From Dillenia suffruticosa (lineage: Eukaryota > Streptophyta > Magnoliopsida > Dilleniales > Dilleniaceae), in NCBI GenBank assembly GCA_033439265.1, contig JAVTVX010000030.1, forward strand, positions 10,241,774-10,305,773: DNA of 64,000 nt, written 5' to 3'. This document shows, in pieces, positions 10,539 to 23,216 of the stretch. The notes under the pieces were generated by a model. The model was not told where the DNA came from. It did no database searches and worked only from the letters and a program-made list of their open reading frames with translations. The translations under genes were made by a program, and so were the position numbers. Position 1 is the first letter of the stretch, and each line of letters opens with the position of its first letter.

Positions 10539-13079
10539 AGTGGAAATCTCCTTTGCTTTCCTTTGCTTTTTCGGCTTTTTCAGCTGAGTTGTGGATTGTG
10601 ATTGTTTATTTGTATTTTAGTTAGCTCAAAGAATCTAAAACCTCTTTGTGGTTGTTTATGTGGTTGTTTACGTGATTGTTAGTTTGTATTTTGGTTAATT
10701 CAAAGAATTGAAAAGTTTGTGCAAGGCTATTTTATGACTATTACTTGATTATTGATAATGAATTTTGTAATTTATAATTGATTATGTTATATGTGCTATT
10801 ATATTGATTTTTATATATTATCAAGTGAATATATTATGAATAAGATTAAATACTAAGATATTATTATGAAGTTAAGTGGGGGAATGAGTTTTGTATTTTT
10901 TTTCCAAGAAATTTGTTTTAATTTGAAAGTTTTGGTTTGAATTGATTCGATGATTGATTTTTAATTTCAACTTTTGTTCTTGAATTGAGGTGACTGCGAA
11001 GATTGAGACAAGAATTAGACAAGATTGAAACTTAAGAACAACATTGGAAAATGAGCTATGAGGAGGGAATGGCTTGCTTTTTTTACTTTTACTTTCACCG
11101 CAAAAATTTACAGAAATTGTAAAGGGATACGAGAGGATTTTAAAGACATTGAGATGATTTTAAAGAAATTGGGAGATGAGGAGAAATTGGGAATACAATT
11201 TTGAATTTTTACTTCACAAGAGATGATTGAAGAAAATTATAGAAGAAGAAATGAAAAATAAAATTTAACTTTTTTGTATTATCAAAATTTTAGTTTTCCT
11301 GGCATTCGCTATCGTATTTTATATTTAGTTTGTAGTCATCTCTTCTTCTTCGAATATAAGAAGAAGAGAATAAACAGGAGAGAAAACAGAAGAACAAAAA
11401 ACAGAGAGACAAAAAGCATGACAAGTGATTGGTTGAAGACGTTGTGAGTTATGTTAGAAAGATCGAAGAGGGAGAGAGATAGGCAAACAAAAAACAAACA
11501 ACAAGAAACGAGAAAGAAATAATAAATAGAAAATAAGTTTTTTTCTTCCAAAAAACCTTTTTCTTAATCTTATTATTCTTTTTTTTTTTAATCTTGATCT
11601 TTATTTGTATCTAAAATTTTTAACATTAGAAATAAATCTTTTTTGTCTGATTTTTTCTTTCTCCACATTTATAAAATATTTTATAATCTTTTTTTTTTTC
11701 TAATTCTTTCTTCCACCTGTGACACACCCATTTGCGACCCAAATCAAATGCCATGGTTTGTCCAAGTAGCAAAAAATTTATACTAGCGCCTGCCCGTTGA
11801 GACTTGTAAACCTTGAAAATTATCGACACTATTTGAAGAAATAAAAAATAGTATTAAAAACAAATAAAAAAATTGATAGATATAAATATTTAAAAAAATA
11901 AAAAAATAATTAGATTTAATTTTTGAAAGTTATACATTTTAACTAATAAAAACAATTAACAAACAATAAAAGAAAATAAAAGATTGTTTGACATGCGGGA
12001 AAATTATTTCAACTTACACAGACAAAACAAAACGAAACGAAGAAGCTGCTAAACAAACAAACAAGATATGATTGGTAAAAGAAATTTGAACTTATGCAAA
12101 CAAAACAAAGCTGCTGCCTGCCTGCCGTGTACAAACAAACAACTATAAACAATATATTGTTTTAGGCTCAGATATAATTGGTACTCAAGAAGAAGAAGAA
12201 GAAGCCATGTAGAAAAAATAAAGGCTAACAAAGGCTGCAGCCGTACACAAGAAATAGTTTCGGTTATAATTGCTAGAGGAGAGGAAGCCGCGCAGAAAAA
12301 ACATAAAAAAAAAAGAAAATTTTGAACGGAAATCTGGACATTTGAAATTTCATTTGAAATTTTATTCTCACTGCTATCATTTCGACTGCACCCCTCCCAC
12401 TGCCACACTAGGTTACTGCACAACCAGAAGAAAACAAGAAAAATACAAAGTTATTTGACAAGTCAAACTTTCAACTTAGTCATTACATGCCACCCTACTA
12501 CTGCCACTAGAAGAAAACAAAAAAATAGTGAAAAGTTGTTTGGTAATCACACGTCACGAATAGAAAAAAAAATTTCAATATTCTTTCTTTCGTTCCATTC
12601 CCCCTCCGCTCCTGCCAAAACAGAAATTTAAACCACAATTTCTTTCATTCCCACTCCCACACTCTTGTAATTTGAAATTACTTTCAATCCCTCACCCAAC
12701 TCCAACCCGTTGCGACCCTCCACTACATTGCACTCCTGCCACTCCATCTAACTATCCCCCAAATCTAACACTATACTTACTGCTACTAGTTAACATTACT
12801 TAACACCGTACTTCTCACAGAAACTCACTCATCACCTTCCTTTCTTTCCTGTTCTCTCTCGTCACTCACTTACAAACTCCTCATTATCTCTGTCTCTCTC
12901 TCACTGTCTCAGCTCTCTCACAAACTCGCAAACTCTTTCTATTCCAGCATACCTTCTTCTCGACACAATGGTCTCTTCCTCTCGAAAAGAAAAAAAAAAA
13001 ATTATGATGGAATCAAGAATCAAACACTTTCCATCTCTTAGAAAAAGCAATCTATTTTAAGATATATTTTCTCATTGCA
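10539..13079. other. AT-rich region without recognisable genes
   Basis: Long AT-rich stretch. 11336-11560 is purine-rich on the plus strand, 11580-11710 is T-rich, and 12840-12960 is a ctctct-rich pyrimidine tract. Short open frames (for example minus strand 11626-11829 and 12049-12423) match no family I recognise and have biased composition. No RNA gene or transposon end was found. Confidence 0.4.
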
Positions 13080-13315
13080 ATATTACTAACGATCGATTAA
13101 TTAATTGGAATTTTTTGGATAATATAAGTTTTCAGTACGAAAGTTATTTAAAAAAAAATCTACCTTTCTTAGATTCTTAATCCAGATAAGAAAATATATG
13201 ACAATGTAGTTAGACTTTTTTATAATAATATGAAAAAATTCCATATTAAAGATTCTATGGTTATTGATGAAAATATTAGTTCATGTAGTTTTCGAAATTA
13301 TTTTAATGGCAAATA
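13080..13315 (+). pseudogene. N-terminal fragment of a plant transposon protein, cut by a CACTA end
   Basis: In one plus frame, 13185-13310 reads KKIYDNVVRLFYNNMKKFHI followed by SMVIDENISSCSFRNYF. This resembles the N-terminal part of the same putative plant transposon protein as at 9920-10538, where a conserved phrase of the type VRxFYxN occurs. It stops abruptly at the CACTA terminus at 13316, so the simplest reading is that a CACTA element inserted into or next to it. The upstream frame is broken. It is a separate copy from the fragment at 9920 because the order of the parts is reversed. Confidence 0.35.
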
Positions 13316-14929
13316 CACTACAAAGAAATATGGTTTTAGTGACGGATTTTAGCGATGAAAAATTTTTGTCGCTATTTTGTGAAGGATTTTAGTCACAAAA
13401 AATTTTTGTCGCTATTTTGTGATGGATTTAACGATGCAAAATCTTGTTGTCGATATTTTGTAGTGAGATTAACGACAAAAAAGTATTCGTGGCTAAATTT
13501 GTAATAGATACATTATTCGTAATAAAATTCGTCACTAATTGGCTATAAAAAATTTTTCGTGACTAAATTCGTCACTAATTGGTGATGAAAAAGTTTTCGT
13601 TGTAAAATTTGTCACTAATTAGCGATGAATAGAAATTTCGTTGCTAAATTTTACCACAGAAACTTTTATCCATCACTAAATTCAGCGATGAAAATATGTC
13701 GTTGCAAATTTTGTCACCAAATTTAACTAAAAAAAATTTCATCTCTAAATTCATCGATAAGTAGTCACGATAAAAATATTGTCACAAAATTTAGTAACAA
13801 ACTTCAAAATTTATGGCTAAATTCGTCCCTAATTAGCCACAAAAAATATTCGTGACAATATTCGTTGCTAATTAGTCACAAAAAAATATTTATTGTTAAA
13901 TTCGTCACAAATTTTAAAAATTTATTGGTAATTCGTGGCTAAATTCCTTCAAGAAACTATTATGAAATATTTGTAATTATGTCTATCTTTTTTACCATTA
14001 ATAAATAACGAAATCAAGTTGAATATATATTGAATATCGTAATTTTCACAAAATTGACAATGTTCGATAATAAATCATTCATATAATTTGTAACAAATAA
14101 TTTTTCATTACCCACTGTCGTTGAATTGACCCTTTGTGTTCTTCATCATCTCCACTCATTCATGACTTAGTTGTATTTAAGAAATTTATTGGTGCCTAAA
14201 ATTGTTAGTTATTTGTACCGGTACTTAATAATTTTTTGCTATTATTGTCAAGGGCAAATTCCTTCTATGCTCTATTATAAAAGATGTTAAAATATTAAAA
14301 TGTATCTCTCATTTTGAAGTTTTTTAAATAACGAAATTGAAAATATTATATAATGAATGTTACAATTCCAACAAAAAAAACAATATTTTATAATAAATAA
14401 TTCAATCAATATGTTATGAATGAGTTTCCCTTTGTAGCTGCCGTTGACTGAACTATTTGTGTTTATCATCTTGTATATCTGTTCGCTTTTATGAAATATA
14501 GTATAATCGTCATGAGTACGGAAGAGAAAAAGTCATACATCCATGTCGGGTGATCCATCTCGTCTAGTAAGTAGATCAAACAATAGTTTTCAAGGAGATG
14601 GCAATAGTGAGACAGATGATTATTGAGATACTAGTTCATTTACGGACTAGTTTAGGGTTTAAAGAAAATAAAATAAAAAGGAAAAAAAAGAAACAAATAA
14701 TAAAAAAAATTATCGACGAATTCTTGTGTTCATCGCTACGTTAGCGATTGATATCTGAATCTGTCGCTAAGGTAGTGACGTCTGCTAGAATTCGTCGCTA
14801 AGTTAGTGACAGATTCAAAGGTTCGTCACTAACATAGCGATAGATACTAGAATTTGTTGTTATTTTTTTAGCGATGGATACGGAGATTCGTCACTAACAA
14901 AGCGACGGATACGGAGATTCGTCACTCAC
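13316..14929 (+). mobile_element. CACTA transposon left end with subterminal repeats
   Basis: Begins with CACTACAAAG at 13316-13325, the canonical start of a plant CACTA terminal inverted repeat, preceded by ata. From there to about 13940 are many copies of tagtgacgg, agcgatgaaa, tttttgtcgct and cgtcactaatt in both orientations. A second repeat block (14710-14925) has variants such as gcgacggatacggagattcg. The middle (13950-14700) is unique AT-rich DNA. The tract ends at 14929, where it abuts the truncated gypsy LTR with no visible right terminus. It could be the 5-prime end of the CACTA element whose genes start at 25809, split by gypsy insertions; see the findings. Confidence 0.6.
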
Positions 14930-16206
14930 GGGCCGTCGCAGGCTTGTGGGGCTACAGCGGGCTTGTGGGTTCACGGGTTAGCGGGCCAGCGGGCCAGCGG
15001 GCCAGTGGGCTTCGGCTAGAGGGCTCACAGTCTATGGGCTAGCGGGCTAGCGGGTAGATGGGCCTGAGGGCTGGCGGGCCTCAGGTTGGCGGGCTTATGG
15101 CTGATGGGCCTACGGGCTTGCGGGCTTGCGGGCTTGCGGCTGATAGGCCTACGGGCTAGCGGACCTACGGCTGATGGGCCTGCGACTGGCAGGCCTATGG
15201 CTGATGGGCCTGCGGCTGATGGGCCTGTGGGCCGGCAATGGCTCGCGGGCCGCAGTGGCTTGTGGACTGGTGCGCGCTGGTGCGTTGGTGCGCGCTGGCG
15301 GGCTGGCTTACACTAGCGGGTTGGGTCCTGCTCGCGACTTGGCTCGCGCTCGCTGCTTGGCTCGCGCTCGCGGTTTGGCTCGTGCTCGCGGGCTGGGTCC
15401 TGCTCGCGGATTGGGTCGCGCTGTGTTCGCGTAGGGAGAATCGAGTAGGGGCATGATCGTGCTCACGTTGGGTAGATCGCGCAGGGGCGCGCTTGGCTCG
15501 GGCTGGGGAGATCGCGCTGCAGAAGGTGCTGCAGTCGCGCGCTGTGGTGGAAGGCGGTGCTCACGGGAGGAAAGGCACGATCGGATGTGGCTCGCAACGG
15601 AAGGATACGAGGTAGCGGATTTGGGCGAAACCGAAGAGAGAGAGAACGAAATAGAGAGAGACAGTGAGCGGGTTAGAGAGAGAAGACAGAGAGGGAGAGG
15701 GTGGCGGTGGCGGTGGCACGCGGCGGAGGAAGACGATCGACTGTGGCGGAGAAAGATGAATGGCCACGGAAGAGGAAAAGTCGGGGAAAGAGAGAGAGAG
15801 ATAGAGAGACGAAGAGACGGGATGAGAGAGAAGGAGAATTAGGGTTTCATCCTAATTACTTGGGGACACAGCGTTTTGAAGCAAAACGCTGCGTCTCCTC
15901 CCCACTATGTTTATTTTTAATAATTATATATATATATTTATGCATATATATTTTCACACCCATATTTCATTAGAAATGCGAATTTCATTATAAATGCGAA
16001 TTTCATAAAAATAGGGTTTATTTCGATTTGCCGATTTGGCAAATTAAAATATACTAAAATTTTAATTTAAATACCCCAAAATCAAAAATTAAATTTAAAT
16101 AAATAAAATCCCTCTCTATATAATAAACTGAGAAATATTTCATTTTATATATATATATATTTCGAAAATGGTACTCTTCTACGGACACCGCAGTGTCGGC
16201 GTTACA
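14930..16206 (-). repeat. Truncated 3-prime LTR of gypsy element
   Basis: Ends at plus-strand position 16206 with cggcgttaca, the same terminus as the other copies. It aligns block by block with 21940-23216 of the 5-prime LTR over the same length (1277 bp) but lacks the remaining 2.4 kb; the break at 14929/14930 falls beside CACTA-like repeats. It includes a GC-rich minisatellite of cgggct-type units (14930-15480), a gagaga-rich tract, an inverted repeat at 15865-15895 and an AT microsatellite. The long open frames at 15086-15973 are products of this repeat. Confidence 0.8.
15865..15895. repeat. Inverted repeat inside gypsy LTR (hairpin, copy 1)
   Basis: Two 13-base arms, gacacagcgtttt and aaaacgctgcgtc, flank a gaagc spacer and pair with one mismatch. 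The same structure recurs in the other LTR copies (22874-22904 and 43712-43738), and a decayed version lies at about 25238-25266. Its position is within the U3/R part of the minus-strand transcript. Confidence 0.7.
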
Positions 16207-16222
16207 TTTTCTAACCCCCTAA
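16207..16222 (-). promoter_or_regulatory. Polypurine tract of gypsy element
   Basis: On the minus strand this reads ttaggggggttagaaaa-like purine-rich DNA directly next to the start of the 3-prime LTR (tgtaacgcc). This is the expected place for the plus-strand priming site of an LTR retrotransposon. Confidence 0.7.
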
Positions 16223-16249
16223 AAACAAGTTTCGTTCTCAAAATTAAAG

Positions 16250-17430
16250 GAAGACTAAACATCAAACAATTGGGGATACTGTCTCCTAATAGTCTCCTCG
16301 GGCTCCCAGGTCTCCTCTTCGACCTGGTCACTCCTCCACAAAACTCTGACCAATGAAACTGCTTTGCTCCGCAGCTTTCTGACCTATCGATCTAGAATAG
16401 CTACGGGCTAAGCTGGAAAACTAAGGTTCTCTCTGACTGGCCGTTCGTCGTCAGTTATTGTTTGAGCTCCTGAAAACTCGTCTTATAATGATCGTCCCAT
16501 AAGAACTTGACGCCCTTCATATCATTCTAGAAAGTGGAGTAGCGATCTGGGAGAATCCTTCTACGAACCACCGGTAATACCCCGTAAGACTAAGGAAACT
16601 CCGTACCTCGGTCACTATCTGTGGCTGCTGGTGTGTTGGTCATCCCAAACGGCATGACCACGAACTCGTAATGTCCACATCAGGTGCGGAATACGGTCTT
16701 GGGCACTTCCTCAGCCCTAATCCGCAACTGATGATATCCAGATCGAAAATCGATCTTTGAGAAAAATCCGCGCACCCTGGAATTGATCGAATAAATCATC
16801 AATACGCGGCAGAGGGTATCGATTCTTGATGGAAACCTTGTTTAGCTGCCTATAGTTCACACACAATCGTAGAGTCTTATCCTTCTTCTTTACGAATAAC
16901 ACCGAAGCACCCCACGGCGAAGTGCTCTGATGGATTAAACCCTTGTCCAGCAATTCCCGCAACTGGACCTTGAGCTTTCTAAGCTCAGTTGGCCCCATTC
17001 CGTATGACGGAATAGATATGGGAGTGGTCCCTGGAGCTAGGTCAATTTCGAAATCAAACTCCCGAATTGGGGGTAGTCCGGGTAGCTCCTCGAGAAATAT
17101 ATCTGGGAACTCCTGCACCACTGGGACATTCTCAAGCCTTGGCCCCTCCACAGTGGTGTCAATAACATGAGCCAGGTATGCCGTACACCCTCGGCGTATC
17201 AATCTCCTGGCTTTCATCACCAATACAACACAGCGAGATAACACTCGCCTCTCGCCCCTCATCTGGGAACCTCAACAACGGCTCCTCGGGTCTCCGAAAC
17301 TTCACTTCTTTGGTGAAGCAATCTACTGAGGCCCTATGCATGCTTAGCCAATCCATCCCTAGGATGGCATCGAAATTGGTTATTTCAATTGGAATCAAGT
17401 CTGCCTCAAGTACCGCATCTTTGACCATGA
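16250..17430 (-). pseudogene. Gypsy pol remnant (protease part, partial reverse transcriptase)
   Basis: 17159-17428 encodes FDAILGMDWLSMHRASVDC, the C-terminal part of the gypsy protease region. 16717-17262 encodes the N-terminal [66 protein letters not shown]. Further down in shifted frames are SGYHQLRIR and EFVVMPFGMTNTPAA (about 16630-16760). After that the sequence jumps to DSDRGTEF- and GVKFLWDDH-like residues, so the YIDD active-site segment is missing. RNase H and integrase are also absent; a short C-terminal piece (GDLGAREE-like) precedes the polypurine tract. Two frameshifts and the deletions mean no polymerase can be made. Confidence 0.8.
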
Positions 17431-17668
17431 CCTCACTCCCTCTGTAGATGGAATCTTTAAGTATCTACTCACCAAGTAGAGAAATTACCAGTATCTCCTC
17501 ATCAAGTGGCGACAAGGCTTACCCAACCCGTGGGCAAAAAGACGCTCTCACATATGAATAGTTCAACTCGGTATGAATAAGGACACGGGGGTCGACTCTC
17601 CATATTTTCATAACTCCTATTGTGAGTAAATAAAAAAATCTGTTGATAAATATGGAAAGATATATGCT

Positions 17669-17719
<51 letters not shown>

Positions 17720-17860
17720 AAATGTATGTACAAACCAACATAGTTAAGCCTTTAAGGCTTTAACTAGTGATGGTGCTCAAAAGAAGGTACATAAAAAAAT
17801 ATCTCTAAATATGGGGATTAGTGGGAGGAGCACCAATAATCACGTCAGGACTCGCCTGAG
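17431..17860. other. Interrupted segment between gag and pol, with (AT)n
   Basis: The protease active-site region (DSG) expected here is not readable. The interval holds AT-rich sequence with a (TA)n microsatellite at about 17671-17718 and small direct repeats (atctactcaccaagta and atctcctcatcaagt). It looks like a replacement or insertion inside the old element. Confidence 0.45.
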
Positions 17861-19256
17861 CGTCTTCCTGCATCATGGAGTATGCACGGGCCTGTGTCCT
17901 CTGCTGCTGTCGGAATGGTCCTGGCACCGTGTTTCTCCCGACTACTATCCGTGGAGCGGTGTGACTCGAGTGTGCAGGTGCTCCCTACTGTCCTCCTTGA
18001 GGAACACTCGAGTATCTTGCAGCTATCTGACCTCCCAATCTCAACTCGGGACAGGCGCTCCTGATGTGCCTCGGCTTCCCACACCGGAAGCATGTAATAG
18101 GCACCCTACACTTTCCAAAAGGGTGGTGTCCACCACATCGGCAGCAAAAGGGGTGCCGCTGATCTGAAGTCTGAGTAGTGGCACTAAGGGCCGGTACTCT
18201 AAATCCCTGAGATCGTGATCCCTGCCCAAGATGTGCTTGTCTCGGCTGAGAAGAACCTTCCTAATATCTTGAACGCCTGCCCTTCTTCGAGCCCTGGCTC
18301 GAAGAACCCCCAGATCTCTTCTTCCTTAGCTCTCTGTTCTCCCGCTGTCTACCCTTAGCACGGACGATCTCCTCTGCCCTAAGTGTTGAGTCCACTATCT
18401 TCGCAAAGGAGAGGCTAGGAGTCACTGTCATGTACCTCCTGATATTCAAGTTGGGGCCATCCTCAAACTTGAACCGTAGCTGCTTTGGCGTCGCTAAGTC
18501 TGGAACAAAAGCAATTAGTCGCCTCAACTCCATCTCATACTCTGTCACTGTCCTGGTTCCCTGCTGTAAGTGCAGAAACTCTGCCCTCTTGCGGCCCTGT
18601 TGGAACTCAGAGAAGTACCTGCGATTGAACTCCCGCAGAAAGTCCTCCCATCGCAGCGGCTCGGTAGTATTGTTACAAATCGCCTCCCACCAAGTAAGGG
18701 AGTCACAATCTAAAAGTCTCTCTGCTATTTGAAGTCGGTAGTCCTCGCTCAACCCCAGATCAGTCAAAATTCTATGAGTACGGTTGATCCAGGGCTTCGC
18801 TGCTGTCGGATCACCCGTTCCCGCAAACTCCGTGCAGCTTAACTGCCTCGCCTCCTTCACCAACTGTGTGAGCTCGTGAATACGCCTCAAGGTGGAGGAG
18901 GTAGTGTCACTAGGTCTTGAAACAGTGGAAGGACCAACAACTGGGGATTGATTTGGTACAACTGAAGGTGGCACGGCCGTAGGAGTCGGCACTGCAGTCG
19001 GTGGTGGTTGGGGTGGCATTTGAATCCTATGGGAGGTGTACTACTCATACACCTACCTAAACGCCTCAAGGGATGATGGTGGAATCTCGGCTGGAGCAGC
19101 CGGTTGAGTAGGCGCTGCAGGGGGCGCCCGTGAAGAGGAAGCAGCCTCAGGCACTTCAAGGGTCTCAGGTCCCCTCGAAGGGTCAGGTACTTGAGGAGTC
19201 TCGGGTAGCGTGAGTCTAGCTCTGCGTCCCACTGGTCTATCGCGTCTGGGCGGCAT
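17860..19256 (-). pseudogene. Gypsy gag remnant with CCHC zinc knuckle
   Basis: Starts at the ATG 19254-19256 (MPPRRDRPVGRRARL). The frame runs to 18261 with only two in-frame TAG stops after EAFR (near 19045-19055). The body has the retrotransposon gag pattern: FAGTGDPTAAKPWINRTHRI, RLLDCDSLTWWEAI, EFLHLQQGTRTVTEYEMEL. Downstream in another frame is a zinc knuckle, CFRCGKPRHIRSAC (CX2CX4HX4C, 18051-18092), needed for RNA binding in this family. The frameshift before the knuckle and the two stops show the copy is dead. Confidence 0.8.
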
Positions 19257-19483
19257 AATTCTGCAAGGAGAGAATTTTTCATTAGATATAACTCTAGAAT
19301 TTGACATGATTTAAAAATTAGGGTTAGTTACTCGTAACTAACCCCCTAAAATGAATGAAATTAGTGGTCTACGACTACATGTGAGACTTTAAATGATTGT
19401 ACGAAACTCTGTAATGCATTGAGAACTTTTAAATGTACTTGGGAAGACTTGACTTTTATTACTATCTTTTCTCTAACCTAGAT

Positions 19484-19495
19484 GCTCTGATACCA
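19484..19495 (-). promoter_or_regulatory. Primer-binding site (tRNA-Met type)
   Basis: The minus strand reads TGGTATCAGAGC, the common plant primer-binding site complementary to the 3-prime end of initiator tRNA-Met. It lies 7 bases inside the 5-prime LTR border (19503) and fixes the orientation of the element. Confidence 0.9.
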
Positions 19496-19502
19496 ACCGA
19501 AC

Positions 19503-22500
19503 TGTTACGCCCAGAACCAGGGTCATGAATAGTCACCCGTTGCCCTGGATGCCGGCTACATTTTTACAGAAAATCGAACAAAATATCCCCATATTTCAGA
19601 GGTCTCCTAAGTACAATTTAACCTGTATATCAACATTCATCCTGTAAAATAAATAAATGGCCATTCCGACCTCTTCAAAATCAACCAATGCCACAGTCAA
19701 CATCCAAAACAACGCAAGACTATAAAATTTTTCAACAGATCTAGTCACAAAGCTCTACTGTCATGCCCAACTAGAGCATGAGCAGCCGCCACACCGAGCG
19801 GAACTAAATTTTTACATAATATACAATAATTTTTCTCAAGTGACATTCAAATATGTACAATCGTCTCAATGCAAATAAACTATGAGATTTTCACAAATAA
19901 ATATATAAAAATTATACAATCATTTCAAAAATAAATAAATGAGTACATTTATCAAACTAAAATCTCCAATAATCATAGCGAAAGATATGGTAACATCTGT
20001 ATCCAAACCCAGTACTATCAATTCCATGTCGCAACACAATAATTCTTCTTCAGTTCAAGACTAATCCTGTGGGGAGAAAGTGAGGGTTGAGTATCTATGG
20101 GAGGATACTCAGCAAGTGAGGAGATTGATATCATACTATCAATATCAAGGGTGAATTTGGAGTGTCAAAACATATAACAAAATATCGAGTGTGCGAAAAT
20201 AACGTACTGTTTCAGAATAAAACATATCTCAAGGCATATATCAGAAAATAACATATGCATCAATCCATGTATCAAATCACATATGTAGAGTTGGCTGAAC
20301 AAACAACCCCGGCAATGGTTTACCTAGACTAACGACGTGCCAATTGGGGGTTTTCACTATGCAAATATCAAATAATGGCTCTCTACCTCAATGTTGGTCA
20401 CAGACTACTCCAACTAATCTGTAAATAATAATAATGATACATATATATAGTCGGCCGTGTATGGTGTCCCGTCCGGTACTAGACAGAGGTAAACTCACAT
20501 CTTTCCCGATAAGGGTCAACCTGGGACACCCATACACATGACGATCTGACAGATACCTCTGATCGAAACGTATCCGGGTATAAGGGGTGCCTCTACCAAA
20601 TGTCATTCGTAACTACGGAATGCTATAGGAAGCATATCACCATATCACCAAGTCAGCTGGGCATGTAGCCCCATGCATCACATCATCATGTTGGCCGGAC
20701 ATATAGCCCCATGTATCGTAACATAATTTTGGCCAGACGTATAGCCCAAATAGTACATGTAAATACATTTAAAACTATGTGCCAATACAGTAACAACATT
20801 AAAACATGTCAATATGTCAAAAAGATGGCACAATATCAGTTATCAAACTCATGGATGCATAATCTATAAAGTTAGCAGTTGGAACACTCCAATGATCACA
20901 AAAATATGTCTATCAAAATCTAAAAATTTAGTTTTTCACACATATAGAAATCATGTCGTTTGAAAATCGGTAAAATATGATTTGTCAATCAATAGAAGAT
21001 GTCAAAGTCTCACTCACTGTTCTAGGGAGGGTGGCCACTCCCTATTTTCAAAATAAATCCAATATGACTCCTCGAGTCTCCAAAAAAATCAAACTAATCA
21101 GATCATCACAAGTTAACATCAAATTTTCAAGTATTATAGGGTTTATCCATTTTCCTTAAGTTTGTACAAACCTTAACTCTTTAATTTATGAATACACTTT
21201 AATGTACCTAGTTGTATTTCAATTAGAAACAATTAACGTACTTTTAAATCAAGTCAAATTCAATTCTAAAACTACTCAAAGTCGGAAATAAGCCTGAAAA
21301 TAAAGAATTTTCCTATAAAATAGAAAATTTTTGAAAAATCATACACTTTTCGATTCTCATCCAAATATTTCAAGCCATATGTCATTTTCAAGGTATATGA
21401 GTCTGTTTTCATAATACGAAAATCGTATTTAAATTGCTTATAAACAGAACAATTTATAATGAGAAGGGCTGCATCAACCCTTGCACTCAAATCCCAATTT
21501 CTGACTATTTTCATGCATAGGTCAATTTAAACTTTAAGGGAAACTATTCAAATCAACTTAATTTGATTCTATTATTCTGAACAGTTTCCATTTCATATAA
21601 ATTCCTACACTTAACCTAATGAGCAGCATATAATATCTGAAAATGCATTCATTTAGAATCTAGTGTACATTCTAGTATATATAAGACTTCTTATATTAAA
21701 TTTACCCTAAATTTGATAACCAAATCGAATGGGTCCGAAATCACTCACCTAGGGTTTTTCTCAGATCACAAACTTTTGTCCGAATGTCTCCTCGATCACC
21801 CCAAGATCTGAAATGCTACCTATCAAAACAAGGTTTATTAGTTAGGTTCAAACACTTAGATCAGAAGCAAAATCCTAAGTCAGTTACCTACGTGGAGGTT
21901 CATGGGCTGTCACGGGCTTAAGGGCTGTCGCGGGCTCAAGGGCCGTCGCGGGCTCGTGGGCTACAGCGGGCTTATGGGTTCGCGAGTTAGCGGGCCAGTG
22001 GGCTTCGGCTAGCGGGTTCGCAGTCTGCGGGCCAATGGGCTAGCGGGCTGGTAGGCCTGCGGGCAGATGGGCCTGCAGGCTGGCAGGCTGGCGGGCTTGC
22101 GACTGATGGGCCTGCGGGCTGACGGGCTTGTTGCTGATGGGCCTGCTGGCTAGCGGGTCTACGGCTGATGGGCCTGCGGCTGGCGGACTTACGGGTTGGC
22201 GGGTTTGCGGCTGATGGGCCTGCTGGCCGGCAATGGTTCGCGGGCCACAATGGCTTGCGGGATGGTGCGCGCTCGTCTGTTGGCTCACGCGCGGCCTGGC
22301 TCGACTTGCGGGCTGGGTCCTGCTCACGGCCTAGCTTGCTCTCGCGAGCTGGGTCCTGCTCGCGGTCTAGGTCACGCTCGTGGCTTGGCTCGTGCTCGCG
22401 GGCTAGGTCCTGCTCGTGGATTGGGTCGCACTGTGTGCGCGCGAGGAGGATCAAGCAGGGCACGATCGTGCTTGCGCTGGGTGGATCGTGCAGGGGCGCA

Positions 22501-23130
22501 CTTGGCTCGGGCTGGGGAGATCGCACTGCAGAAGGCGCTACAATCGTGTGCTGTGGCGGAAGGCGGTGCTTGCGGGAGGAAAGGCACGATCGATCGTGGC
22601 TTGCGGCGGAGGTATGCGAGGCAACGGATTTGGGTGAAGCTGAAGAGAGAGAGAACGAAATAGAGAGAGACAATGAGCGGGGTAGAGAGAAGACAAAGAA
22701 GGAGAGGGTGGCGGTGGCACGCGGCGGAGGAAGACGATCGACTATGGCAGAGGAAGATGAACGGCCGTGGAAGAGGAAAACTCAGGGAAAGAGAGAGAGA
22801 GAGAGAAAGAGAGAGAGACGAAGAGACGGGATGAGAGAGAACTGAAATTCGGGTTTCATCCTAATTCCTTGGGGACGCAGCGTTTTGAAGCAAAATGCTG
22901 CGTCTCCTCCCCACTGTGGTTTTTTTTTAATAATTATATATATATCTATGCATATATATTTTCACACCCATATTTTGTTAGAAATGTGAATTTCATAAAA
23001 ATGGGATTTACTTCGATTTGTTGATTCGGCAAATTAAAATATACCAAAAATTTAATTTAAATACCTTTAAATCAAAAATCAAATTTAAATAAATAAAATC
23101 TCTCTCTATATAATAAACTGAGAAATATCT

Positions 23131-23173
<43 letters not shown>

Positions 23174-23216
23174 CGAAAATGGTACTCTTCTACGGTACCA
23201 CAGTGTCGATGTTACA
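19503..23216 (-). repeat. 5-prime LTR of gypsy element (3.7 kb)
   Basis: Plus-strand ends are tgttacgccc at 19503 and gatgttaca at 23216, giving TG...CA termini. It shares blocks with the solo LTR at 41059-43974, for example tgtcatgcccaa and gagcagccgcca. Inside are a GC-rich minisatellite of cgggct-type units (21900-22540), a gagaga-rich tract (22640-22830), an inverted repeat (22874-22904) and a (TA)n run (23135-23171). All long open frames at 21987-23024 fall in the repeat and occur on both strands. The minus strand is the transcribed one, given the primer-binding site. Confidence 0.85.
22874..22904. repeat. Inverted repeat inside gypsy LTR (hairpin, copy 2)
   Basis: Arms gacgcagcgtttt and aaaatgctgcgtc around a gaagc spacer pair at 12 of 13 positions, the remaining pair being G-T on the plus strand. 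It is the best-preserved member of the set. Confidence 0.75.

Larger units (their letters stand above)
14930..23216 (-). mobile_element. Ty3/gypsy chromovirus-type retrotransposon, defective
   Basis: Minus-strand element: 5-prime LTR 19503-23216, primer-binding site 19484-19495, gag to about 17860, protease/RT remnants to about 16250, polypurine tract 16207-16222, truncated 3-prime LTR 14930-16206. RT sequence (phrases [13 protein letters not shown] and [15 protein letters not shown]), gag type and very long LTRs fit the Tekay/Del chromoviruses. The internal region is only 3.3 kb. The RT active-site segment, RNase H and integrase are deleted, and gag has stops. The 3-prime LTR has lost about 2.4 kb at its outer side, so no target duplication can be checked. 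The right side abuts a second, truncated LTR of the same family. Confidence 0.8.

Noticed and set aside
13316..14929. Stand-alone non-autonomous CACTA element
   Set aside because: No right terminus is found before the gypsy LTR at 14930, so a complete small element cannot be claimed.
15086..15973. Arg/Gly/Ala-rich open frames
   Set aside because: Same LTR minisatellite as above; no domain and no conserved frame between copies.
16717..17262. Functional reverse transcriptase
   Set aside because: The catalytic YIDD segment and all downstream domains are deleted and the frame is broken.
21987..22845. Overlapping open frames of up to 228 codons on both strands
   Set aside because: They lie in the GC-rich minisatellite and gagaga tract of a gypsy LTR. 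Composition is repetitive, several frames are open at once, and similar frames recur in every LTR copy.
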